Positions 28,328 through 38,211 of a stretch of 64,000 bases of DNA are shown here, piece by piece. The stretch comes from an uncultured Ectothiorhodospiraceae bacterium (lineage in GTDB: Bacteria > Pseudomonadota > Gammaproteobacteria > Nitrococcales > Nitrococcaceae), in assembly GCA_913061005.1 (NCBI GenBank), contig CAJXSH010000003.1:1-64000 (forward strand). The letters are read 5' to 3'. Under the pieces are notes generated by a model. It made no database searches. It was not told where the DNA came from and saw only the letters and a list, made by a program, of their open reading frames with translations. Numbering within the stretch: position 1 is the stretch's first letter; the number at the start of each line of letters is the position of its first letter. A program made the translations under genes and the position numbers.

Positions 28328-30886
28328 TCACTCGTCCGCCGCCGCAAGGGTGTCGTCTTCGCCCAGGGCCTCCACCCGGGCGGTGCCGACGAGGGTTTCG
28401 TCATCGGCAAGGCTGATCAGTTTCACGCCCTGGGTGTTGCGCCCCAGCACCGAGATCTCGGCGGCCCGGGTACGTACCAGCGTCCCGCCGTTGCTGATCA
28501 GCATGACCTCATCGTCGTCGCCGACCTGGATGGCACCGACCACCGGGCCATTGCGCTCGCTGGTCTGGATGCTGATCACGCCCATGCCGCCACGGCCGCG
28601 CAACGGGTAATCATCCACCGCGGTGCATTTGCCATAGCCGTTGGCGGTGATCGTAAGCACATGACCCTCGTCGAGGATGAGGCACTGAATCACCCGCTGG
28701 TCGCCCTCGAGGCGCACGCCGCGCACACCGGTGGCGGTCCGGCCCATGGGGCGAACCTGATCCTCGCGAAAGCGAACGGCCTTGCCGGCATCGGTGAACA
28801 GCATGATATCGCGCTGGCCATCGGTGACGCCCACGTTCACCAGGGCATCGTCCTCGCCCAGATTCACGGCGATGATGCCCGTGGACCGGGGCCGCGAGAA
28901 ATGCGACAGCGGGGTCTTTTTGACCGTGCCGCGGCGCGTGGCCATGAACACGTAATGATCGCCGTCGAACTCGCTGATCGGCAGCACCGCGTTGATGCGC
29001 TCGTCCTCTTCGAGCGGCAGCAGATTGACGATGGGCTTGCCCCGGGCGCCACGGCTGCCGTGGGGCAGTTCGTAGACCTTCAGCCAGTAGCATTTGCCGT
29101 AGCTTGAAAAGCAAAGCAGCGTGTCGTGGGTATTGGCCACCCAGAGCTTGTCGACAAAATCCTCGTCTTTCATCCGCGTGGCGGCCTTGCCCTTGCCGCC
29201 GCGACGCTGGGCCTGGTAGGTGTCCACCGGCTGGGATTTGGCATACCCGCCGTGGGAGAGCGTCACCACCACATCCTGCGGGGGGATGAGATCTTCCATG
29301 GAAAGATCGAGTCGCTGCTCGAGGATCTCGCTGCGGCGTTCATCGCCATAACGCTCGCGGATTTCCTCAAGCTCGTCGCGAATGACCTGCATCAGCCGCT
29401 CGCTGCTCCCGAGAATGGCCAGCAGCTCGGCGATGGTATCGAGAATCTCGCGGTACTCATCGACGATGCGGTCCTGTTCGAGGCCGGTGAGCCGGTGCAG
29501 CCTGAGATCGAGAATGGCCTGGGCCTGGGCCTCGGTCAGCCGGTAGGCATCGCCGATCAGCCCCACGCCGTCGGGCAGGGTCTCGGGCCGCGAGGCCTCG
29601 GCGCCCGTGCGCGCCAGCATTTCGCTGACCACCCCCGGGGCCCAGTCACGCGCCACCAGGGCCGCTTTGGCGTCCGCCGAGGTGGGCGAGGCCTTGATGA
29701 GCTCGATGACGGCATCAATATTGGCCAGCGCCACGGCAAGCCCCTCGAGCACATGGGCCCGGTCCCGGGCCTTGCGCAGCTCATAGACGGTGCGCCGGGT
29801 GACCACCTCGCGGCGGTGGCTGATGAACGCCTCGAGGATGTCCTTGAGGTTGTGCTGCCGGGGCTGGCCCTCATGCAGGGCCACCATGTTGATGCCAAAA
29901 ACACTCTGCAGCTGGGTGTGCTGGTAGAGGTTGTTGAGCACCACCTCGGGCACCTCGCCGCGACGCAGCTCGATGACCATGCGAATGCCATCCTTGTCGG
30001 ATTCGTCCCGCAGCTCGGTGATCCCCTCGATGCGCTTTTCCTTGACCAGCTCGGCGATCTTCTCGAGCAGTCGCGCCTTGTTCACCTGATAGGGCAGCTC
30101 TTCGACGATGATGCTCGCCTTGCCGTTGGCCTCGTCATGCTCGAACCGGCAGCGCGCGCGCATCACCATCCGGCCGCGGCCGGTGCGGTAGGCCTCGCGG
30201 ATGCCTTCGACGCCGTTGATGATCCCCCGGGTGGGCAGATCCGGGCCGGGGATGTATTCCATGAGCTGTTCGATATCGAGGCTGTCGTCATCGATCAGCG
30301 CGATGCAGGCGTTGACCACCTCGGCGAGGTTATGGGGCGGGACATTGGTGGCCATGCCCACGGCGATCCCCGCCCCGCCATTGACCAGGAAATTGGGCAC
30401 CCGGGTGGGCAGCACCTGGGGCTCGCGCTCGGAGCCGTCGTAGTTATCGATGAAATCGACGGTCTCTTTGTCGATATCCGCCAGCAGCTCGTGGGCCATG
30501 CGCGCCATGCGCACCTCGGTATACCGCATGGCCGCGGCGTTATCGCCGTCGATCGAGCCAAAGTTGCCCTGGCCGTCCACCAGCAGATAGCGCATCGAGA
30601 AATCCTGGGCCATGCGCACGATGGTGTCGTACACGGCGGTATCCCCATGGGGGTGATACTTACCGATGACATCGCCAACGACACGGGCGGATTTCTTGTA
30701 GGGCTTGTTCCAGTCGTTGCCGAGCTCACGCATGGCATAGAGCACACGCCGGTGCACGGGTTTGAGCCCGTCTCTGACATCCGGCAGCGCCCGGCCGACG
30801 ATCACGCTCATGGCGTAATCGAGGTAGGACTGCCGCATCTCGTCTTCGAGATTGACCGGTAGGATTTCCTTGGCGACGCTCGACAT
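28328..30886 (-). CDS. gyrA: DNA gyrase subunit A
   Basis: An 852-residue subunit of DNA gyrase. The catalytic tyrosine is Y122 (RYTE). The quinolone-determining region reads [14 protein letters not shown] with Thr83 and Asp87, that is without the common resistance changes. The GyrA box QRRGGKGK that starts the C-terminal wrapping domain is present, followed by six beta-pinwheel blades and an acidic tail. The gene heads the serC-serA-pheA-tyrA-aroA-cmk run. Confidence 0.98.
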   Translation of the reverse strand: MSSVAKEILPVNLEDEMRQSYLDYAMSVIVGRALPDVRDGLKPVHRRVLYAMRELGNDWNKPYKKSARVVGDVIGKYHPHGDTAVYDTIVRMAQDFSMRYLLVDGQGNFGSIDGDNAAAMRYTEVRMARMAHELLADIDKETVDFIDNYDGSEREPQVLPTRVPNFLVNGGAGIAVGMATNVPPHNLAEVVNACIALIDDDSLDIEQLMEYIPGPDLPTRGIINGVEGIREAYRTGRGRMVMRARCRFEHDEANGKASIIVEELPYQVNKARLLEKIAELVKEKRIEGITELRDESDKDGIRMVIELRRGEVPEVVLNNLYQHTQLQSVFGINMVALHEGQPRQHNLKDILEAFISHRREVVTRRTVYELRKARDRAHVLEGLAVALANIDAVIELIKASPTSADAKAALVARDWAPGVVSEMLARTGAEASRPETLPDGVGLIGDAYRLTEAQAQAILDLRLHRLTGLEQDRIVDEYREILDTIAELLAILGSSERLMQVIRDELEEIRERYGDERRSEILEQRLDLSMEDLIPPQDVVVTLSHGGYAKSQPVDTYQAQRRGGKGKAATRMKDEDFVDKLWVANTHDTLLCFSSYGKCYWLKVYELPHGSRGARGKPIVNLLPLEEDERINAVLPISEFDGDHYVFMATRRGTVKKTPLSHFSRPRSTGIIAVNLGEDDALVNVGVTDGQRDIMLFTDAGKAVRFREDQVRPMGRTATGVRGVRLEGDQRVIQCLILDEGHVLTITANGYGKCTAVDDYPLRGRGGMGVISIQTSERNGPVVGAIQVGDDDEVMLISNGGTLVRTRAAEISVLGRNTQGVKLISLADDETLVGTARVEALGEDDTLAAADE

Positions 30887-30932
30887 CTAGGGGTTCTCGG
30901 GTTGTTGTTGGGGCTCGATCAGTAAACCGTTG

Positions 30933-30961
30933 ATATTACCACGAAGCGGGCCGCCGTTCAG
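30933..30961 (-). promoter_or_regulatory. Possible gyrA promoter
   Basis: On the minus strand CTGAAC (30961-30956) is separated by 17 bases from TAATAT (30938-30933), about 47 bases before the gyrA ATG. Both hexamers match consensus at four positions, so this is only a candidate. Confidence 0.3.
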
Positions 30962-30976
30962 GCGCCACCGCCGCCC

Positions 30977-31543
30977 CTACTCCGCCTCGAGCCGACGGGC
31001 CGACTCCACCACCACCGGCTGCACCGGGACATCGGGCATCCCGTTGCGGCGGGCGGTATCGCCGGCGGCGATGCGATCAACCACATCCATGCCCTCGATC
31101 ACCCGGCCAAACACCGCGTAGCCGAAATCGCGCTCGCCGTGGTCGAGAAAGGCGTTGTCGGCGAGGTTGACGAAAAACTGCGAAGTGGCGCTGTCGCGGG
31201 CCTGGGTCCGGGCCATGGACAGGGTGCCGCGCTTGTTGAGCAGGCCGTTATCCGCTTCGTTGACGATCGGATCACGCGTGGGCTTGCGCTGGAATTCGGC
31301 ATTGAACCCGCCGCCCTGGATGACAAACCCCGGGATCACGCGGTGGAAGATGGTGTTGTCGTAGAACCCGCCATCGACATAGGCCAGGAAGTTCTCGACG
31401 CTCACCGGTGCGGCCTCGGCTTCGAGCTCGATGTGGATGTCACCGGCGCTCGTCTCGAACACCACCACCGGCTGGGCCGCGGCGCTGGCGCCTGCAAGGG
31501 TGATGGCAGCGGAAAGGGCAAGGCCAATGGAAAGGGTCTTCAT
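30977..31543 (-). CDS. ppiA: Periplasmic cyclophilin-type peptidyl-prolyl isomerase
   Basis: A 188-residue cyclophilin with a signal peptide ([24 protein letters not shown]), so it acts in the periplasm. The active-site region is [16 protein letters not shown], followed by [19 protein letters not shown]. The start at 31543 is set by GAGGAG. It could also be called PpiA-like; cytosolic PpiB lacks the signal. Confidence 0.92.
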   Translation of the reverse strand: MKTLSIGLALSAAITLAGASAAAQPVVVFETSAGDIHIELEAEAAPVSVENFLAYVDGGFYDNTIFHRVIPGFVIQGGGFNAEFQRKPTRDPIVNEADNGLLNKRGTLSMARTQARDSATSQFFVNLADNAFLDHGERDFGYAVFGRVIEGMDVVDRIAAGDTARRNGMPDVPVQPVVVESARRLEAE

Positions 31544-31674
31544 GACACACTCCTCGACAGGGTCGACCAGGGATGGAATGCCGGGGATTATCGCACAGGC
31601 CATGGTTCGGGTGTCGCCGTTTTGCCGTGTTAACATTTGATGACACAGAACACCGGACGGATGCGCCCAGCCCC

Positions 31675-32388
31675 ATGCAGGCCGCCAACGCCGATCAGGC
31701 CGAGATCGACAAATTCGATGCCGACGCCCACCAGTGGTGGGACCCGGACGGCCCCTACGCGCCGCTTCATGCCATCAACCCCTTGCGATGCCGGTACGTG
31801 CTCGAGCAGACCGGCGGGCTGGCGGGCAAGACGGTGCTCGACGTTGGCTGTGGCGGCGGGCTTTTGACCGAGGCCATGGCCGCCGAGCAGGCCCGTGTCA
31901 CCGGCATTGATCTGGCAACGGACAGCCTGGCCGTTGCCCGGGCCCATGCCGCGGACGAGCAACTGACCATCGATTATCAAGCAATCAGCGCCGAGGCCCT
32001 CGCTGAGACGAGCGCCGGGCAGTGGGATGTGGTCACCTGCATGGAAATGCTCGAGCACGTCCCCGATCCGGCCTCGGTGGTGGATGCCTGTGCGCGATTG
32101 GTCCGCCCGGGCGGTTCGGTGTTCTTCTCGACCATCAATCGCACCACCCGTGCCTGGCTGCTGGCTGTCGTCGCCGCCGAGCGCCTGTTCCGGGTCCTGC
32201 CCCGGGGGACCCACGACGCCAGCGCCTTCATCCGGCCGGCCGAGCTCAGCCGCTGGTGCCGGGCGGCCGGGCTGCGGGTCGCGGACCTGACCGGTCTTCA
32301 CTACAACCCGATCACCGGTGCGCACACGCTCGGCGCCGACACCCGGGTGAATTATCTCTGCCATGCCATCAAGGGCCACCCCGCATGA
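31675..32388 (+). CDS. ubiG: Ubiquinone biosynthesis O-methyltransferase
   Basis: A 237-residue SAM-dependent enzyme for both O-methylations in ubiquinone synthesis. The SAM motif is [32 protein letters not shown] and GLHYNPIT are strongly UbiG-like, as is the N-terminal [18 protein letters not shown]. The start at 31675 fits E. coli length; no good ribosome binding site is visible. It overlaps the next gene as ATGA. Confidence 0.96.
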   Translation: MQAANADQAEIDKFDADAHQWWDPDGPYAPLHAINPLRCRYVLEQTGGLAGKTVLDVGCGGGLLTEAMAAEQARVTGIDLATDSLAVARAHAADEQLTIDYQAISAEALAETSAGQWDVVTCMEMLEHVPDPASVVDACARLVRPGGSVFFSTINRTTRAWLLAVVAAERLFRVLPRGTHDASAFIRPAELSRWCRAAGLRVADLTGLHYNPITGAHTLGADTRVNYLCHAIKGHPA

Positions 32389-33083
32389 TTGCACTGAACC
32401 GCGCCCACGGCGTGTTGCTGGACCTGGACGGGACATTGCTGGATACCGCACCGGATCTCATTGCCAGTATCAATCGGCTGCTCGACGAGCAAGGGTTTGC
32501 CGCGCTGCCCGAGCGCGAGTTCGCCGGGTCGGTGGGCCATGGCAGCGCGCCGATGATCGCCCGGGCATTCAATCTGGGCAGCACCGATCACATGTTCGAG
32601 GGCCTGCGGCAGCGCTTCCTTGATCTCTACCACGAACAGGTCAGCCACCAGACCCGCCCCTATGAGGGGATGGAGGCGATGATCGACATCCTCGAGGCCG
32701 CCGGCATCCCCTGGGGCATTGTCACCAACAAGCCCGGCTGGCTGACCGAACCGCTGCTCACGGCGCTGGGCTACGGCGAGCGGCCGGCCTGCGTGGTCAC
32801 CGGCGATGACATCACCCGCCGCAAACCCCACCCCCATCAGGTCACCGAAGGATGCCGGCGCCTGGGGCTGCGGCCCGCGGACTGCGTCCTGGTGGGCGAT
32901 GCCGAGCGCGACATACAGGCCGGACAGCGCGCCGGCACCATGACGCTGGCGGCCCTCTACGGGTATCTCTCCGGCGACGATCATGCCGAGCGCTGGGGCG
33001 CCGACGGGCTGATCGACCATCCAGCCCAGATCCTGCGCTGGGTCGCACTCCCCGAAGGCCATACCGCCGCCAGCGCCGCCTGA
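32385..33083 (+). CDS. HAD phosphatase, Gph/MupP type
   Basis: A 232-residue HAD-superfamily hydrolase with motif I LLDLDGTLLDTAPDL, motif II (VTNKP), motif III (RRKPHP) and motif IV (VGDAERDI). Commonly annotated as phosphoglycolate phosphatase. However the ubiG-HAD-SDR order matches the Pseudomonas locus where the HAD protein is MupP, the N-acetylmuramate-6-phosphate phosphatase of peptidoglycan recycling. Sequence alone does not let me separate the two, so I give no symbol. Confidence 0.88.
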   Translation: MIALNRAHGVLLDLDGTLLDTAPDLIASINRLLDEQGFAALPEREFAGSVGHGSAPMIARAFNLGSTDHMFEGLRQRFLDLYHEQVSHQTRPYEGMEAMIDILEAAGIPWGIVTNKPGWLTEPLLTALGYGERPACVVTGDDITRRKPHPHQVTEGCRRLGLRPADCVLVGDAERDIQAGQRAGTMTLAALYGYLSGDDHAERWGADGLIDHPAQILRWVALPEGHTAASAA

Positions 33084-33087
33084 CGCC

Positions 33088-33969
33088 ATGGAGCCGCAAG
33101 CCTACTGCCGGGACAAGGCGGCCCCGACCGGCTCGAGCACCTATTACGCGGCACTCTTTGCGCCATCGGCCATTCGCGACGGGTTGATTGCACTCGCCGC
33201 ACTGCGGCGCGAGATACTCGAAATCCCCCACGAGGTGAGCGAGCCGGCGGTCGGCGAGGCCAAGCTCGGCTGGTGGCAAGAAGAGCTCCAGCGCCTTGCC
33301 AATGACATGCCCCGACACCCGATCACCCAGGCCCTGGCCCCCTACATCGAGGCCCATGCCCTGCCGGTCGCCACCCTCGAGGACACGGTAGAGGCCGCGC
33401 GCATGGACCTGACCTACAGCGCCTATCCGACCCTGCGCGAGCTCACCGTCTACTGCCACCGGGCCGGCGGCGGGGTCGCCGACCTGGCGCGCCGCATGAC
33501 CGGTGCCGAAACTCCCGCAGCCGCGGCCTTTGCCCACGATCTTTCCATGGGCCTGGAGCTGACGCGCATGATCCGCCACCTGCGACGGGATCTTCGCGCC
33601 GGCCGGCTCTATATCCCCGAGGACGAACTCCATCTGAGCGGCTTGAGCCTAAAGACCATCGCCGACACCGATGCGGACGCCAACCAGGCGGCCAGCCGCG
33701 TCGATCTGCTCCGGCGCCAGGCACGACGCGCGCGGCAGTTCTTCGACAGTGCCATCGGTCATCTACCCGCCGCAGAGCGGCCGGCCCAGGCCTATGGGCT
33801 GACCCTGGCGGTGCTCTACCGCGAGCTGCTCAACACCCTGGATGCGGCGGATTTTCCGGTCCTCGAACGCCAGCACCACCTCACGCCGTTGCGCAAGCTC
33901 TGGCTTGCCTGGCGCATCCGGCGTGCGCCCCAACGGCTATCCCCCCGACCCCCGGAGAGCACGTCATGA
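33088..33969 (+). CDS. Squalene/phytoene synthase-fold protein with degenerate active site
   Basis: A 293-residue protein with the trans-isoprenyl synthase helical fold (STYYAALFAPSAIRDGLIAL, then VGEAKLGWWQEELQRL, then ELTRMIRHLRRDLRAGRLYIPEDEL). The two aspartate-rich DxxxD motifs needed to bind diphosphate and magnesium are missing or reduced: the second reads RHLRRD. This resembles NDUFAF6-type non-catalytic members more than HpnC/HpnD enzymes. It sits 4 bases after the phosphatase and overlaps the SDR gene as ATGA, so it is part of the ubiG operon. The function is unknown. Confidence 0.82.
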   Translation: MEPQAYCRDKAAPTGSSTYYAALFAPSAIRDGLIALAALRREILEIPHEVSEPAVGEAKLGWWQEELQRLANDMPRHPITQALAPYIEAHALPVATLEDTVEAARMDLTYSAYPTLRELTVYCHRAGGGVADLARRMTGAETPAAAAFAHDLSMGLELTRMIRHLRRDLRAGRLYIPEDELHLSGLSLKTIADTDADANQAASRVDLLRRQARRARQFFDSAIGHLPAAERPAQAYGLTLAVLYRELLNTLDAADFPVLERQHHLTPLRKLWLAWRIRRAPQRLSPRPPESTS

Positions 33970-34727
33970 CACCCGAGTGGCCCATCACCCCTTCGACCCT
34001 GCCCCAACCCGGGCGATTGTCCGGCCAGCGGTTGTTGATTACCGGAGCGGCCGGTGGGCTTGGCAGCGCGGTCGCCACCATCGCCGCCGCCGAGGGCGCC
34101 GATCTGGTACTGCTCGACCGCGACATCAAGGGCCTGGAGGCGCTGCATGATGACATCGAGGCGAAGGGCCATCCGCGCCCGGCGCTCTACCCGCTGGATT
34201 ATCTATCCGCCGCGCCCGATGATTATGCCGAGCTCGCCAATGGCATTGCCGCCGATCTGGGGGGCATCGAGCAGTTGCTGCATACCGCCGCCGATGCGGG
34301 GGATGCCACGCCCATGGCACTTTATGATCCGCAGACCTGGCTCAAGACATTGCATATCAACATCAACGGCGCGTTCCTCGTCACCCAGGCGCTGCTGCCC
34401 ATGCTCCGCGAGCAGGCCGGGCGCGTGATCTTTGTCGACGACCATGACGCGCATCACGGACGCGCGGCGACGGGCGCCTACGGCGTGAGCAAGGCCGCGC
34501 TCATGGGGATGATGCGGGTCATCGCCGCGGAGCACTCGCCGGCCAACCCGGTGGTCAGCTGCGCCATCGACCCTGGTCCGATGCGCACCGCGCTGCGCCG
34601 TGGGCTGTTTGCCGGCGAGATGGCCGAAGAGGTGGACTCGCCCGCGCATGCGGCCGGTTGCGTAGCGGCACTGCTCGACCCGCGGCATCCGCCGGCCAAC
34701 GGCGTACACTATCGCGTCGGTGCCTGA
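33966..34727 (+). CDS. yciK: YciK-like short-chain oxidoreductase
   Basis: A 253-residue SDR. The cofactor motif is TGAAGGLGSA, followed by LLDRDIKGLEAL; the catalytic YxxxK is YGVSKAAL. The N-terminal LSGQRLLITGAAGGLG and the end NPVVSCAIDPGPMRTALRR match YciK-type proteins. The gene order after ubiG and the HAD phosphatase is conserved in many gammaproteobacteria. The substrate is unknown. Confidence 0.88.
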   Translation: MTPEWPITPSTLPQPGRLSGQRLLITGAAGGLGSAVATIAAAEGADLVLLDRDIKGLEALHDDIEAKGHPRPALYPLDYLSAAPDDYAELANGIAADLGGIEQLLHTAADAGDATPMALYDPQTWLKTLHININGAFLVTQALLPMLREQAGRVIFVDDHDAHHGRAATGAYGVSKAALMGMMRVIAAEHSPANPVVSCAIDPGPMRTALRRGLFAGEMAEEVDSPAHAAGCVAALLDPRHPPANGVHYRVGA

Positions 34728-34803
34728 CAGATGTGGCATGCTTGTGACAACACCCCGGTGAATGCAAGCATGCCGCCAACCAACCAATAGCGGAGAACAA
34801 CCA

Positions 34804-35277
34804 ATGGGATTTGCCTTATCAGCGTTGCAGGTCCGAAGTAGCGCCTTTGGATCGCACCAGCCCATCCCCCAGCGGTATACCGGCGAAGGCGAAGATCTGG
34901 CGCCGCCGATCCACTGGACCGGTTCGCCGGAGGGGACACAAGGTTTCGCCGTGATCTGCCACGACCCGGACGCCCCATTGATCAGTCCGGGGAGCTACGG
35001 GTTCGTCCACTGGGTCTACTACAACATCCCGGGCGATGTCAGCGCCCTTGAGGAAGGCAGCGAGGCCTATACCAACGGCGTCACCGACTTCGGCAAACAG
35101 GTCTATGGTGGCCCGATGCCCCCCGAGGGCCATGGTGTCCATCACTACTACTTCTGGGTACTCGCGCTGGATCAGGCGCTCAACCTCGAGCCCGGCCTGA
35201 CGCTGTGGCAGTTCCTCGACCAGGTCGAGCCCCATGTCATTGGCATGAACCGCATCATCGGGACCTACGAGCGCTAG
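34804..35277 (+). CDS. YbhB/YbcL family Raf kinase inhibitor-like protein
   Basis: A 157-residue cytoplasmic PEBP-family protein. The ligand-pocket segments are present: ICHDPDAP, FVHWVYYNIPG, YGGPMPPEGHGVHHYYFWVLALD. GGAG seven bases before the ATG at 34804 sets the start. The cellular role of bacterial members is unclear. It has a 76-base gap to the preceding SDR and a 4-base convergent overlap with the endonuclease gene. Confidence 0.9.
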   Translation: MGFALSALQVRSSAFGSHQPIPQRYTGEGEDLAPPIHWTGSPEGTQGFAVICHDPDAPLISPGSYGFVHWVYYNIPGDVSALEEGSEAYTNGVTDFGKQVYGGPMPPEGHGVHHYYFWVLALDQALNLEPGLTLWQFLDQVEPHVIGMNRIIGTYER

Positions 35278-35936
35278 GTCACCGACCGCCCCGTCTGGCA
35301 CATCGACTGCAGCGGGCAAACTGAACAGCGCGGCTGCCGGGGCCGGCAAAACCCCTTGCCAAGCTCGATGATCAGCGCGTGATACTCACCAAAAAGCCGT
35401 GCATCGGCCGGCAAGCGTTCATGGAAGAACGCCTGCAGCCGGTCGTACCGATAGCGCGCCGGGGCGAGCCCCATCCGATGGAAAATCCGGTGGGTATAGG
35501 CATCTACCACGAAGACCGGTTGCTGCAACCCGTAGAGCAGCACATCGTCAACGCTCTCCGGGCCCAGTCCGTTGACGGCGAGTAGCGCCTCGCGCGCCGC
35601 ATCCGGTGCCATGGCGCGCAGTCCGTTTTCTTCGCCCAGCTCGATCCAGCGCTCACAGGCCGCCCGCAGGCGGCGGGCCTTGACGTTGTAATAGCCGCTT
35701 GGCCGCAGACACTCTGCCAGCGCCGCCTCTGGCGCTTCGATGATGGCCGGTGCCGAGAGCCAGTCACGCTCGAGCAGCCGCGCCATGGCCCGCTCGACAT
35801 TGGTCCAGGCGGTATTCTGGGTAAGCACCGCACCCACCAGCACCTCAAAGGCTGTCTGCGCCGGCCACCACTGCTGACGCTCGCCAAAATGGGCGCGCAG
35901 CCGCTGATGGGCCTTGTGCACTGCGTCCATGGCCAT
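35274..35936 (-). CDS. Endonuclease III-like DNA glycosylase with [4Fe-4S] cluster
   Basis: A 220-residue HhH-GPD protein. The helix-hairpin-helix is LLAVNGLGPESVDDVLLYGL followed by the catalytic-aspartate region FVVDAYTHRIF. Four cysteines at the C-terminus (C-x6-C-x2-C-x5-C, CRPRQPRCSVCPLQSMC) bind the iron-sulfur cluster. The lysine usual in Nth is not where expected (VNGLGPES), so it is closer to the endonuclease III-domain group near Nth/MutY-like proteins than to Nth itself. Placed 12 bases after rluB. Confidence 0.88.
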   Translation of the reverse strand: MAMDAVHKAHQRLRAHFGERQQWWPAQTAFEVLVGAVLTQNTAWTNVERAMARLLERDWLSAPAIIEAPEAALAECLRPSGYYNVKARRLRAACERWIELGEENGLRAMAPDAAREALLAVNGLGPESVDDVLLYGLQQPVFVVDAYTHRIFHRMGLAPARYRYDRLQAFFHERLPADARLFGEYHALIIELGKGFCRPRQPRCSVCPLQSMCQTGRSVT

Positions 35937-35948
35937 GCCCCGCCCCGT

Positions 35949-36776
35949 CTAACCCCTGTGACGGGGCGCGGGACGGCGTCGCGGGCCGCCGCCCCCGGGT
36001 CGCCCCCGGCCCGGGGGCCGGGCGGTCTCGTCGCGCTCCAGCCCCACCAGCCCGGCCAGGTGCCTGACCTGCCCGGCGCTCAGCCAGTCGGTCTGACCCT
36101 CGCGCAATCCGGCGGGCAGCTCGATCGGGCCGTATTGGACGCGCATCAAACGACTCACCCGCACGCCCTGGGATTCCCAGAGACGGCGCACCAGACGGTT
36201 CCGTCCTTCTCGAAGCCGGACCCGGAACCACTGATTGGCCGCCTCCCGCGACTCCAGGGCCTGGATCGACTCGAACGCCGCCCGGCCGTCTTCGAGCTCG
36301 ACGCCGCTCATCAACCGCTCGATGGTGGACGGCTCGACGGCCCCGAAAATACGTACCGCATAGTCCCTCAACAGCCGGTAGCGGGGGTGCATCAACCGAC
36401 TGGCCAGCTCGCCGTCGGTGGTCAGCAGCAAAAGCCCCGAGGTGTTGATATCGAGCCGGCCAATGGCAATCCAGCGCCCCTGCTCGAGCCGCGGCAGGCG
36501 ATCGAAAACACAACGCCGGCCTTCCGGGTCGTGACGGCTGACCAGCTCGCCGGTGGGCTTGTGATAGGCAATGACCCGGCGTTGCGCCGGTGCGGTCCGC
36601 CGCTGACTGAGCGGCCGGCCGTCGACTCGAATGCGGTCGGACGGCTCGACCCGGTCACCCAGCCGGGCGGTGCGTTGATTGACCTCGACACGGCCGGCTT
36701 CGATGACCGCCTCCATCGCCCGGCGCGATCCCAACCCGGCACGGGCCAGCACCTTCTGCAGCTTCTCCGAACTCAT
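35949..36776 (-). CDS. rluB: 23S rRNA pseudouridine synthase RluB
   Basis: A 275-residue enzyme with an N-terminal S4 domain (KLQKVLARAGLGSRRAMEAVIEAGRV) and an RsuA-type catalytic domain with the aspartate in GRLDINTSGLLLLT. It pseudouridylates 23S rRNA (U2605 in E. coli). The C-terminal tail is Arg/Gly-rich and basic, likely RNA-binding. It overlaps scpB as ATGA, the usual scpA-scpB-rluB arrangement. Confidence 0.94.
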   Translation of the reverse strand: MSSEKLQKVLARAGLGSRRAMEAVIEAGRVEVNQRTARLGDRVEPSDRIRVDGRPLSQRRTAPAQRRVIAYHKPTGELVSRHDPEGRRCVFDRLPRLEQGRWIAIGRLDINTSGLLLLTTDGELASRLMHPRYRLLRDYAVRIFGAVEPSTIERLMSGVELEDGRAAFESIQALESREAANQWFRVRLREGRNRLVRRLWESQGVRVSRLMRVQYGPIELPAGLREGQTDWLSAGQVRHLAGLVGLERDETARPPGRGRPGGGGPRRRPAPRHRG

Positions 36777-37381
36777 GGATGCGGATCATCCTCGGGCCCC
36801 GCCGATGGCTCGCGCTGCAGCGGCACCTCGAGATCCAGCTCGGGATGCTCCGGGCCGGGGTCGCCGATCTCGAGCAGCGAGGGCAACTCCGAGAGGCTGC
36901 TTAGGTTGAAGTAGTCGAGAAAATCTCGGGTGGTGGCAAACACCGCCGGCCGCCCCGGCGCATCCCGGTGCCCGGCCACCCGGACCCAGCCGCGCTCCTG
37001 CAGCGTGCGCATGATGTTGCTGCCAAGCGTCACCCCCCGGATCTCTTCGATCTCGCCACGGGTGATCGGTTGGCGATAGGCGATGATGGCCAGGGTCTCC
37101 AGTACGGCCCGGGAATAGCGGGTGGGCTTTTCCTCCCAGAGCCGGGATACCCAGTGTGCATAATCTTCGGGCACCTGCAGGCGGTAGCCACTGCCGACCT
37201 GACGCAGTTCGACTCCCCGGCCCTGTAGCTGTTCGGCGAGTCGCTGAAGCGCCTTTTCGATGGCACCGGGGCTGGGCGCGACCGCGTCGTCGAAAAGCCC
37301 GCGCAGGCGATCCACCGACAGCGGTTCACCCGCCGCCATGAGGGCCGCCTCGAGGATCGACTCCAGTGACGGCTCGGTCAT
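36773..37381 (-). CDS. scpB: Segregation and condensation protein B
   Basis: A 202-residue condensin accessory protein with two winged-helix domains (ESILEAALMAAGEPLSVDRLRGLF and AVLETLAIIAYRQPITRGEIEEIRG). It pairs with ScpA and Smc, which is also encoded in this window. The start overlaps the scpA stop as ATGA. Confidence 0.95.
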   Translation of the reverse strand: MTEPSLESILEAALMAAGEPLSVDRLRGLFDDAVAPSPGAIEKALQRLAEQLQGRGVELRQVGSGYRLQVPEDYAHWVSRLWEEKPTRYSRAVLETLAIIAYRQPITRGEIEEIRGVTLGSNIMRTLQERGWVRVAGHRDAPGRPAVFATTRDFLDYFNLSSLSELPSLLEIGDPGPEHPELDLEVPLQREPSAGPEDDPHP

Positions 37382-38211
37382 TGCGCCGCCTCCGAAGGGC
37401 CCATGACGCCGGCACTGCGCAGATAAAGCGGTGCATAGGGCCTGGATTGGGTGAGTTCGATCAACGCCGCCTTGAGCAACTCGAGAATGGCAAGAAACGT
37501 CACCACCACGCCGGGGCGCCCCTCATGGGGCTGGAGGATTTCGGTCAGCGGCACGAAGCGCTGCCCATCAAGCCGGGCCAGGGTCTCGCTCATGCGCTCG
37601 CGCACCGACAGCGCCTCTTGCTCGATCCGGTGGTGGGTGAACATCTCGGCGCGCTCGAGCACCTCGGCAAATGCAGCCAGTAGCTCGCCGAGCGCCACGT
37701 CCGGCTGGCGTTGCGCCGGTTGCATGGCCGGCGCTGCCGCCTGGCCGGTGAAGACATCGCGATTGACCCGGGGCAGCGCATCGATGGACCGGCCGGCTTC
37801 CTTGAACTGTTCGTATTCGCGCAGCCGCCGGACAAGCTCCGCCCGCGGATCCGGGTCATCGTCCTCGTCGCTGGCCGGCGGGCGCGGCAAGAGCATGCGG
37901 GATTTGATCTCGGCCAGCATGGCCGCCATGACCAGGTACTCCGCGGCCAGCTCCAGGCGCAGATCCTTCATCAGCTCTACATAGCTCATGTACTGGCGGG
38001 TGATCTCGGCGATGGGGATATCGAGGATGTCCAGATTCTGTCGCCGAATCAGGTACAACAGCAGATCAAGTGGTCCCTCGAACGCCTCGAGAAAGACTTC
38101 CAGCGCATCCGGCGGGATATAGAGATCACGCGGCCAGTCCGCCATCGGTTGCCCGCGGACGGTGGCGACCACCTCGGGCTCGAGCAGGCCGGCGTCGGCG
38201 GTGTCACTCAT
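37378..38211 (-). CDS. scpA: Segregation and condensation protein A
   Basis: A 277-residue kleisin that bridges Smc heads. FEGPLDLLLYLIRRQNLDILDIPIAEITRQYM is the conserved N-terminal Smc-binding region; the C-terminal winged helix ends at FLAILELLKAALIELTQ. The ATG at 38211 overlaps the trpS stop (ATGA) and gives the expected length; a longer in-frame reading to 38445 runs inside trpS. Confidence 0.95.
   Translation of the reverse strand: MSDTADAGLLEPEVVATVRGQPMADWPRDLYIPPDALEVFLEAFEGPLDLLLYLIRRQNLDILDIPIAEITRQYMSYVELMKDLRLELAAEYLVMAAMLAEIKSRMLLPRPPASDEDDDPDPRAELVRRLREYEQFKEAGRSIDALPRVNRDVFTGQAAAPAMQPAQRQPDVALGELLAAFAEVLERAEMFTHHRIEQEALSVRERMSETLARLDGQRFVPLTEILQPHEGRPGVVVTFLAILELLKAALIELTQSRPYAPLYLRSAGVMGPSEAAQ

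Noticed and set aside
29126..30862. 578-codon plus-strand frame opposite gyrA.
   Set aside because: Shadow of gyrA in GC-rich DNA; no domain resemblance.
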